DNA of 26,113 nucleotides from Condylostoma magnum (Eukaryota; Ciliophora; Heterotrichea; Heterotrichida; Condylostomatidae), in contig CAKKTI010000309.1 in assembly GCA_920105805.1 (NCBI GenBank), forward strand, positions 1-26,113, in the 5' to 3' direction. This document shows, in pieces, positions 10,288 to 18,737 of this stretch (positions are counted from its first letter, which is position 1; each line of letters opens with the position of its first letter). Both the position numbers and the translations under genes were made by a program. Below the pieces are notes generated by a model. That model ran no database searches, was not told the DNA's origin, and was given only the letters and a program-made list of their open reading frames with translations.

Positions 10288-11115
10288 ATGGATGATTCCA
10301 TAATAAAACAATCATTCTCTGACTCAATAATGAACCAAGACCCGTAATCACTCGCTTTGCAACTTCTAGAAATGGAAATGGAATTAGAGAGAAACTGCAA
10401 TGCCTCCTTGCTTGGCAATATAATAGAAATCTACTAAAAGATAATAGAATTCTACGACATCCGTGGAGATATTCGCTACCTAGACTACCAGCACCGTCTC
10501 TAGAAGATACTGATGCGTTAGGATGTACTGAGAGAACTGCATTACTCCAGCTAAACCAACCTCGACGACTCCTTTGATGATTCTCCAGACAAACGTGACA
10601 TAAGTTTTACTGAGTTCTCCTCGCCAGAGGAGATAAAAGCAGCTAATAAAATCCACAAAGAGAGACTAGCAGTTGAGTTTACAAAGTAAACTCAGCCTAT
10701 AGTAAGAAATCTCTCTCGCTCCATGGATCGCTTTAAAACAGAAATGAAGCAAACAGCCACAAAAACCTCCAGCGACATAAGCGCACAGGATAACTACTTA
10801 CAAAAACGCCTGGCCAATAGAAGAAGAGTTAAGAACTTGGATGCAGAAACTCAGGAAAGTGAGTCCCAGCCTGAAAACTACTCTGATAAGCTTGAGTCTA
10901 TCATGGACAATTACTATAGCTAAAGAGCTGAAAGAATAGCTGATATCAGAGTGCATTATGAGTCATAGATAAAAGAGCTAGAGAAGGAGTAGGAACAGGA
11001 GGTTTACAGGAGGTCAATTGATGCATTGAAGGAAGAGATGGAGTCAGAGATACGACAGGTTATACGAGAGATGGATGTTCGTCGTCGGGCATCTATAGAT
11101 AGAATCCATACATAA
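10288..11115 (+). CDS. Coiled-coil protein, unknown function
   Basis: A 275-residue protein starts at ATG 10288 (MDDSIIKQSFSDSIMNQD). An N-terminal helical segment (LERNCNASLLGNIIEIYQ, then DIRYLDYQHRLQKIL) is followed by a Ser/Asp-rich linker. Long E/R/K coiled coil follows (RRRVKNLD..., QIKELEKEQEQEVYRRSID, EEMESEIRQVIREMD). Codons are more GC-rich than in the flanking genes, as in the next two plus-strand genes. The end is inferred: TAA at 11113-11115, with a second TAA at 11119-11121. The frame would otherwise overlap the start of the RPL7L1-like gene, whose ATG is only 7 nt downstream. Function is not recognised. Confidence 0.75.
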
Positions 11116-11122
11116 AATTAAT

Positions 11123-11851
11123 ATGAAAACCCTGAGTGAGTTAAAGGCCGAAAGCAACTAGGAAACGATGCTCAGGAGGCGTGAGAAGGCAGAGGAGGAC
11201 AGGGTGAAGGAGCAGATTAGGATGGAAAAGGAAAGAAGGTTGGAGTAAAAGCGCAGTAGAGTCCCTAGTCTAAAAACACCTGCTTCCTTTATTGCCTTTA
11301 AACGCACAAAAACACAGTCCGGGAAGGCCTTGATGGTTAGAATGAAGAAAAACAGAATTCCCATACCAGCTGATGGAAGGCTCTTGTTTGCTGTTAGGAC
11401 ATAAATATCTGTTCATACCGTCAACAGAATCAAGAAGGCTTTGCATAAATTGAGGCTGTATGAGAGATTCAGGGCTGTGTTTTTGTTAGCAACTGAGGAA
11501 AATTTAGAATTGTTGCAAATAGTTGAGCCTTATGTCACTTACGGGGAAGTTGAGAATCAATTAGTGGAGGATTTGATTAGGAGGAAAGGAAAAGTTATGA
11601 GGAATGGGGCCGAGGTGCCTTTGAGTGATAATAATTATATAGAGGAGAAGCTAGGGTAACTGGATGTACTATGTGTTGAGGATGTTGTGCACGAGATACA
11701 AAGCAAGTCATAGTTGTTTGAGCCTGTTACTAATTTCTTAAGACCATTCACTATGAATTTCTACAAATTCAGCAAAAAGCCGTTTAGGTAAGGAGGAGAC
11801 TATGGATATCGAGGCAACAAGATAAATGAGCTTATCTCTAAAATAATTTAG
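11123..11851 (+). CDS. RPL7L1: RPL7L1/Rlp7-like ribosome-biogenesis protein (uL30 family)
   Basis: A 242-residue protein starts at ATG 11123. A basic helical N-terminus (RREKAEEDRVKEQI...KRSR) precedes the uL30/L7 fold: LLFAVRTQISVHTVNRIKKA, LRLYERFRAVFLL, LLQIVEPYVTYGE, DLIRRKGKV, IEEKLGQLDVLCVEDVVHEI and a C-terminal GYRGNKINELISKII. It is too divergent for cytosolic L7 itself. The ending (GYRG.KIN.LI) and the IEE.LG...CVED.VHEI block match the RPL7L1/Rlp7 branch, nucleolar factors of 60S assembly. The protein stops at the family-typical C-terminus on TAG 11849-11851, followed in frame by TAA and TAA. Reading through would run out of frame across the next gene. This makes it the clearest TAG terminator in the window. 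The next ATG is 8 nt downstream. Confidence 0.87.
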
Positions 11852-11859
11852 TAATTATA

Positions 11860-12780
11860 ATGTCAGATGATACAGATTTAGAGGAGATCCAAAAGGGGCT
11901 CCATGACCTGTTTAATTATGTGTTTATCACCAATTGCCAACTAGATGAAGAATCAGTAACAGATGAGGAGCTAAAAACCTTATAAGAACTTGATTCCTTC
12001 GAAGTACTTGAAAATTTTAGGGATTTAGTCAATGATTTATTAGATTTTAAAAAATGCAATCAAACTAGTGAAACGGCAGATGTAGTTAAAAGATGCTAGT
12101 AATTTGAGCAGATGATTTAAAAACTTGAAAGTGAGATAAGAGGTCATATAAGAGTTGAAAATTAATTAAAGATTAGTCTAGAGTCCGCTTAATAGAAAAT
12201 TGATAGAATGGGTAAGCAACTAAATACATAGAATGGGTAATTTGATCAGACTAGTTAAATTTTAGATGGAATTATTGAAAAATAAACTCCTGATAATTGG
12301 TAATAAGAAAGTGTTAATAAAATTTATCAAAAGTACGAGTAAAAATTAAAGAAAGTAATGAATTTAGCAGAGAAAAGGTAAAACTCATTGCATAAATTAG
12401 AGCATGAATGCTTATAGCTTAAAAGTGAACTCAATGAGTAAAAAGTATAAAACTACTAATTGATTCAAGACAATGAACGAATGTTTTAGTAACTGATAAA
12501 AGACAAAAGGACAGATTTAAGATCAAACGGCATAGAATAGCTGAAAAATGAGTTAAAGGCTAAATTTAATGAAATAAACAAATTACAGCAACGTATTAAC
12601 TACAAACACTAAGTCTAAGCATCCCTTCCCAGAAAGTTCCGAATAAAACCAGATTCAGCAAGAAAATCCATGGGAGACATAGAAATAGTGAAGTAGCCTT
12701 AATAAAACAAAAAGCAACCAAAGCGTAAGAAACCTGCAAAGGGGCATATTAGAAGCTCCTCAGAGTGCAGTCAACATTGA
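11860..12780 (+). CDS. Coiled-coil protein with basic tail, unknown function
   Basis: A 306-residue protein starts at ATG 11860 (MSDDTDLEEIQKGLHDLF). An acidic N-terminal region of about 90 residues (FVITNCQLDEESVTDEEL-type composition; LDSFEVLENFRDLVNDLL) precedes coiled coil from about 90 to 240 (FEQMIQKLESEIRGHIRVEN, LKKVMNLAEKRQNSLHKLEH). A basic tail follows (PKRKKPAKGHIRSSSEC), which could bind nucleic acid or microtubules. In-frame TAA/TAG are numerous and read as Q. The natural end is TGA 12778-12780. If TGA is Trp, the frame runs to TAA 12811-12813 and overlaps the convergent SCOT tail. No family assigned. Confidence 0.75.
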
Positions 12781-12822
12781 TTTACAAATAACTGTTTATA
12801 TAAAATTCATTAACCTGACTAA

Positions 12823-14283
12823 TCACTGTTGCATCTGTTTTAAATCGGGGGAAACGTAAAACTCTGCCTCAGTATTCTGTTTAAGCTGTTCTAACTCTAG
12901 CCCTTCTGCAATTTCAATCAACGTCATCCCAGTGTCCCTTCTAAACTCGAAAACTCCTTAATCAGTAATCAATAATCTTACCACCCTTTTCCCAGTAATG
13001 GGCAAAGAACACTCCTTTAACACCTTAGTACGTCCTTTTGTCATATGCTCCATAGTAACAATACACTTAGAATGACTGTCTACTAAATCCATGGCTCCTC
13101 CCATACCTTTGACCATAACTCCGGGAACTATCCAATTAGCTAAATCACCTTCTTAGGAAACTTAAAGTCCTCCTAAAATAGTCAAGTCTAAATGATTCCC
13201 ACGCACTATAGCAAAACTAGTACTGCTGCTAAATGTAGAAGATCCAGTTGCTATAGTAATGGTTTCTTTTCCAGCGTTAATTACATCAGGGTCCTCCTCA
13301 CCTGGCTTGGGATACGGCCCTATTCCCAGTAGCCCATTCTCCCCGTGCAATTTATAGTTGATATCAAGCGGTATGTAGTTAGGAGTAATAGTAGGAATTC
13401 CAATACCCAGATTCACGTACATGCCATCCTTTATCTCCTTGGCCGCCCTTCTACCTATACGCTCCCTCTTAGCCACTTACTCCGGAGTTCCAGGAATAGC
13501 TACTTTATCACCTGTAGAAGTAGTCAATCTTTCAATCGGCTTCTCAAACACCTCTCCTTTCACAACTCTTTATACAAAGACACCTGGAGTATGGATTTAA
13601 TCTGGGTCTAATTCCCCTTCCTCTACAATCTCTTCAACCTCAGCTATGGTAAACTTAGCAGCAGGGGCAATATCAGAGTTAAAGTTTCTGGCAGTGCGTC
13701 TGTATATTAGATTCCCAGAAGTGTCAGCCTTCCAAGCCTTGATAAACCCAAAATCTCCTTTCAATGCAGTTTCAAGTAGGTAATTCTTCCCGCCATAGTT
13801 AGCTACCTCACGTCCCTCAGCTGTCTTTACTACTGTTTTACCATCAGTACCCATTTTCATAGGAAATCCTCCAAATTCTACCATACTACCCACCCCTGTA
13901 TGAGTGTAAAAGGCGTGAATTCCTGCACCCCCTGCTCGGATTCTTTCAGCTAATGATCCCTAAGGCACTAAATCTATCTCCACTTCTCCATTCAAATATT
14001 GTCTCTCTAGCTCTAAGTTCCCGCCAAGATAAGATAACTGAAGCTTACTTACCATTTTGTCCCTTATTAGCACTCCTGGGCCATAGTTATCCGTTCCTGA
14101 TGTATTTGTTATTAAGTGAAGGTTTTTAAGACCTAATTTATGAGCTGCTCTGAGCAGATTTTCCGGAACACCGCATAAACCGAAGCCTCCTATCATCAAT
14201 TTAGAGCCGGAAGTTATTCCTTGTACTGCTTCGTCTGATGACTTAACTACTTTTGATATTTGGCGTGATATCCTATGTAACAT
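12823..14283 (-). CDS. OXCT1: Succinyl-CoA:3-ketoacid CoA transferase (SCOT), mitochondrial
   Basis: The enzyme moves CoA from succinyl-CoA to acetoacetate, a mitochondrial step in ketone-body use. The protein has 486 residues from ATG 14281-14283, with a short basic amphipathic leader ([20 protein letters not shown]) typical of import. The alpha part has [13 protein letters not shown] (about 33-45) and, across an in-frame [22 protein letters not shown], which shows TAG is Q. The beta part has NLGIGIPT and [12 protein letters not shown], whose Glu (about residue 315) corresponds to the catalytic glutamate, and later GGAMDLV and EGLELEQL. Length is close to the usual 500-520. The stop is TGA (plus tca 12823-12825) right after the family C-terminus ([10 protein letters not shown]). 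If it were Trp, TAA at 12796-12798 would add only nine residues. No intron. Confidence 0.95.
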
Positions 14284-14381
14284 TTTTTATTAGCCACTGG
14301 TTATATAAAAAAAATAATTAACTAGTCCTATTTACATTTATCAACATTCGAGCTTTTGAGTAAAGAAGAGTTTACACATCG

Positions 14382-15944
14382 CTACTTATTTTCTAAAGCG
14401 TAGAACATAGGTAAAGAACGAATTGATTTAAGCACACTCCCATTACATTTGCCCTGCTCTGCTAGGTGCTTTAGACTGGCGTAGCTTTCAAACAAACCGT
14501 TGTCTTCTTATAATAAGTCATCTCTGAATAGTTTAAAAGCCTTGCTGTTTATACTACAGCTTCATTTTATAGAGCAGACTGGTGCATCTATTTATTCTAC
14601 TCAGTCATCTATGCTTTCTAAGGTAACCGAGTCTTCAAATCCTTGATTAATCTCAATTTCGTACTTAGAGTTCCATGTATATTCATTGTCATTTTCTTAA
14701 GTTGTGAAAAATATTGTAGCTCCGTCAGGAATGTATTCAACTTTAACTGATTCTTGTACTTAAAGCTTAAACCTATCTAAAACATATGTATACTAGTATA
14801 AGCTAGAGTCTAATTATAATATAGAATCAAGTTTTTAGTCCCATTAACTTCTCAGGCTAGGTATTGTTATTAGTTCTATTATAGTAGTTATTTCTGCGTT
14901 TATTTCTAGTTGCATGTTTATCTGAATACAGTCTAACGAAGAACGATAGGATACTTGAATAAAGTTGTACTCTTAGCTTGTGTTTACCTTCTATCATTCA
15001 TCTTAAAGCTTCTGAATTTTATTCGTTTTGGCTTTATTGACAGGAATGAAATTTTGATTCTTTCAGTTTCTGAAGATATTATAAGCCTCATTGTCGTAAT
15101 TTAAGATTTCCTGTAAAATTTCATCCTAGTTATAATTATCATATAAGTCACAAATCTCTAATGCATACTATTAACTGAATCTATTACGACCTTACTTCAG
15201 AATATGCAGATTTAACTACATTAATGCTATAAACTATGAAGGAAATTTCATAAATTCTTATATGTATTTCTGATAGTGCCTGTTTGAATCTATATGCATT
15301 AGCTTGTTGAGTAAGTATATGCATTTAGCCCCAATTTTGTAGTCTTAACACAGAGGAATTATTGCCTCGTATAGCTGAATAATAACACCGCATCGTTCTT
15401 ATCGTTTAAGAGTAAAAAAGTCAATATCAAATTTCTCTAATGTATAAATTCTATCGTTCTACTGGAATCTAATCTAGTGCAGAAAATTAACTATAAGTTG
15501 CTCACTTTCTGTAAATTAACCTGCTTTTACTTTAAGACTTGAGACTGACTAAGGAATATTTAAGAATTTTATTGATCTTTTAGCTAAGCTTTTATAAGAA
15601 AAGACAGCTTAAAGCCACTCTTAAATCATAACTCTTCTTCTTTGAATTATATCTTATTTATGCTTCTTTATCGTTTTTCCCGGAAAAGCCGGTAACATAA
15701 TTCCTCGATTTTATGCAACGGTTGTTATCTATTTGTACCTTACCTATATAAAATGCTTGTAAATATCCCTATACCTTTTGAACTATCATGTTTTATTACC
15801 ATTTGGAAAAGTTGCTTGAATTTGGTACTCCTGTCTATAAATTACAGTAAAGCTTTTATTAAAAACTCCTTATTTCTTTTATTTCCGAGTTTCTGGTATT
15901 GAAATTGTGATCTTGCTTTACAAATCTACTTATTTTGACTGCAT
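14382..15944 (-). CDS. PX-domain protein, possibly with a START-like C-terminal domain
   Basis: A 520-residue protein starts at ATG 15942-15944. A PX phosphoinositide-binding domain spans about residues 10-125: beta strands around FTVIYRQEYQIQ, the K-R-Y motif at 56-58 (FKRYRDIY), the proline loop LPAFPGK at 84-90, then QRRR at 101-104 and IQEWLQAVF. PX domains with these basic residues usually bind PI3P on endosomes. The middle is helical. The C-terminal third (VSYRSSLDCIQINMQLEI, IPSLRSQWDQKLDSI, VKVEYIPDGATIFFTT) has the look of a START-type lipid fold, which is less certain. Tryptophans 53, 294, 317, 448 and 461 are TGA codons. The stop is taken as TAG (plus cta 14382-14384). It is tandem with SCOT (98 nt) and with the F-BAR gene (23 nt). 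Confidence 0.82.
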
Positions 15945-15967
15945 TTTTATTTAATGAACTAAAATTA

Positions 15968-17416
15968 CTATGGAATTGATTTTATTATTACGTCGATCTG
16001 CTCTTGATCTAATTGATGTTTTTGGGAGAAGTAATACAAAATAGTCTCTCTCTATTATTAATCAACCTAAAAATCACTTAAAATTCGACTAAATGTTCCA
16101 AGTTGCCCGAATACGATATTTTACAATTACATAAATTATTCTTATGAATTTTAAGAATCAAACACCCCATAAAACAGCTATTAGTCTATTTCATCTTGAA
16201 TATTTTGTTGTATTAGATCATATCAAATGCGCTAATTTTACCAAATTTAGTGATCAATGAGGGTTGATTATAAATATCTTTTCTGATTGGGAAATATTTC
16301 GGCATAAAAGGTCTCAGAAAGCACAATACAGTTGCTAATACAAGAAAACTCTTAGAATTTCCATGATTAACTTAAAACTCTTTTCATTAAAGATGACAAT
16401 GTATTGAAATTTTCATTAGGGATTAGGAAACTACCAGCATATCGTTTTTGATTTAAGGCTCATATTCAGCTTTATCTACCATTAAATGATTTTACTAATT
16501 ACTTAAATTTAGTAATACTGCTTTATTAAACAACTCTTGTAGTTCAAACTTAGCTTAAAACATCCATCATTTAGTTTTTATCTACTTCCTATATTAAATC
16601 ATTAGAGTGCTCTATAGCTAGTACTTGTGTTTAAGTACTGATAAAAGGCTCAAATTAGAGATATTATTGCTCATTTTCATCATCTTTTACCTCTAAATAA
16701 TCAAGGATATATTGCTTTAGATCTATTCCTTCTAGTATCTAGCTACTCATTTCTATTTTAGTCAGCATTTCTTCATTTTCTACTAAGGATTAAACATTCG
16801 TTTGAATTTTATCAATGCATGATAATTCACTCTATTGAAATCTATTCCATAAACTCTATGAGTTTTATGCATTGACTTAGATAAAGCTATTATACTTATT
16901 TATTGCATCTTTGTACTATACCTCTAATTTGTCCTACTGTGCTTAAAGCTCTGATATTTTGTTATAGCAATTTTAATTAAAATTTAATTTTGTATGATCT
17001 TATAATTATTTACAAGCGCTTCAATACGCCTTTTTAGCCTTTTTACATCTTTTCAATTTAGAATCAATATCCCTCTTGATGTGATGGGCTTATACTTTAG
17101 TTTCCCTTAATCTGTCATTTTAGCCTAATATAAACTCTTATAAGGGATTTATTAGCTTATTATTCAAAGTCTGGCAAAACTGTTATGAAAATTTGTATTT
17201 CTACTTATAAAATAGCTTTAATTGGGTTACATAAGCTCCGATTTTACCTTAGTTAGAGATATTATATGGATGTTTCCAAAGTCTTTTAAGTCCTTAAGCG
17301 TAAAAGTCTTCATGCATTGCTCTTTCTTTTAAAAATTATAGTAACTCTTCACATCCTTTTCTACGCATAATTGAGAAATTCTCTATTTACTCAAAGTTTT
17401 CAAGAAGTTTTTGCAT
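15968..17416 (-). CDS. F-BAR protein with C-terminal SBF2-like domain
   Basis: Start is ATG 17414-17416 (MQKLLENFEQIENFSIMRR). An FCH/F-BAR membrane-curvature domain covers about residues 1-230: GCEELLQFLKERAMHEDFYA, LNNKLINPLQEFI, and the hallmark KKAKKAYWSACKQLQDHTK, whose Trp is TGA (17021-17023). The C-terminal part (ENFNTLSSLMKRVL, CIVLSETFYAE, IFPNQKRYLQSTLIDH, FGQLGTFSRILSDF) resembles the SBF2-type domain of KIAA0513 and MTMR5/13. Between the two the frame is disturbed. Two candidate introns (16534-16549 and 16502-16518) restore it with total length 33 nt, leaving a 15-nt micro-exon and 471 residues. The exact splicing there is uncertain. The stop is TAG 15968-15970, followed by TAA. 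The gene probably acts at endocytic or cortical membranes. Confidence 0.75.
16502..16518 (-). other. Candidate 17-nt intron
   Basis: The minus-strand sequence is GTATTACTAAATTTAAG. Together with the preceding candidate it restores the frame in which the SBF2-like domain and the final TAG lie. Only cDNA can decide whether a 15-nt exon (16519-16533) separates them or one longer intron is removed. Confidence 0.4.
16534..16549 (-). other. Candidate 16-nt intron
   Basis: The minus-strand sequence is GTTTGAACTACAAGAG, directly after the F-BAR part (MMDVLSQ). It would remove an in-frame TGA and move reading into the LFNKA frame. Without it the protein reads VWTTRVVQQ, which is also possible. Confidence 0.45.
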
Positions 17417-17609
17417 ATTGGAAACAAAATTTAATTAAATCATTTAAGGCTGTATATGTATTTAAAGCAATTAGACTATTATTTCTACTATTAAAATTCC
17501 TTTATGTAATTGATTCAAATAGTTTTAAGGATTACAAGATTATAGGACAATGAATCCACAAATGACTATATATTTTAGTATTTTGGTATATTTTGAATTC
17601 ATTATAAAA

Positions 17610-18737
17610 ATGTTAAGGCTAGGAATCTTAGGCGGATTAGTTTACTACACTCGGCAATTATTTGATACTAAGATAGCCTTATACTACAAATAGACGAAAT
17701 TCAATGACATGGCAATCTAAAGTTGTCCAAGTTTAGCCTAAGGTACTTTTAAGCCTACTCCATGACTAGCTAATGGCTGACTTTAATCTCTTTACAGCGT
17801 ACAGTCTAAAAAAATCAATAATAACTACATAAGAGAGCATTTTAAACTGCCAGATGGAGGCTTCATGTCAATTGATTGGGTTTATGAAGAAAAAGGTTTA
17901 TAGGATGATAACAAAATCTTATTGATATTCCCAGGATTAACAGGAGGAAGTTAGTCACCTTATTTAAGTCACTTTATAGACCAATTTAAGCAACAAGGTT
18001 ATAGAATTGGAATTTTGCATGGAAAAGGTATAGAAAACACACTCTTAATATCTGATAATGAATAAGAGATAATACCTTGTAATATGTGCAGTGAATAAGA
18101 TTTTGTGAAGTTAGTTGATTATATTAGATCTAAATACCCATAAGCTCCTATTGTGGGATTAGGGACTTCAATGGGAGGGAATTTTCTTATAAAATATCTT
18201 GGAATTAAAGGTACTAAAAGTGATATAAAAGCTGCAGTTGTTATTTCTCCTCCAGTCGATTTACTCATAACTATGAAATTCATTTAAAGATATTGGCCTA
18301 CTTGTATGCTAGCTGACTATATTCTTGCAAAATTCGTAAAAGATTACTTATATGATAATTATGAATAGATAAAGAAGCTGGAGAAAAATCATGATGTAAG
18401 CATTGACGATGTATTAGATTCGAAATTTACTAGGAAACTTGACGAGAGATTTACTGTAAAATTGCATAGTTTTCAAAGTGCTGAGCATTATTACAGTAAA
18501 AGTAGCTGTGTAACAAAACTTGCTAATGTAAAGGTTCCTCTACTAGCTCTACATGCTAGAGATGATCCCTTTATAGCTTATAAGAATTTGCCCATATATG
18601 AATTTGAGGATAATGATAATATAATCCTTGCCTTGACACAGAACGGAGGACATATTGGATGGTTTTAGGGGTTTTTCAAGCCCAGACGATGGTGCGTAGG
18701 TACAGCATTAGAGTTTTTAAATTATACTTTAGATTAA
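17610..18737 (+). CDS. ABHD1/2/3 (YheT)-type alpha/beta hydrolase
   Basis: A 375-residue protein starts at ATG 17610 with a short hydrophobic N-terminus (LRLGILGGLVYY), suggesting membrane association. The family signature PTPWLANG followed by WLQSLYS is read with TGA as Trp at residues 52 and 57; most relatives have His at the second position (NGHLQT). The nucleophile elbow is GLGTSMGGN with Ser187. The acid lies in ARDDPF (Asp318/319) and the general base in GGHIGWF (His348). ABHD1/2/3-type enzymes are serine hydrolases acting on lipids or esters; the substrate cannot be told. The stop is TAA 18735-18737, soon after the final helix (WCVGTALEFLNYTLD). It overlaps the stop codon of the convergent surface-protein gene. 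No intron. Confidence 0.9.

Noticed and set aside
11849-12121. Karyorelict-type code with TGA as the only stop (table 27)
   Set aside because: The RPL7L1-like protein would run about 90 codons out of frame through the next gene, and most convergent genes would overlap antisense for hundreds of bases.
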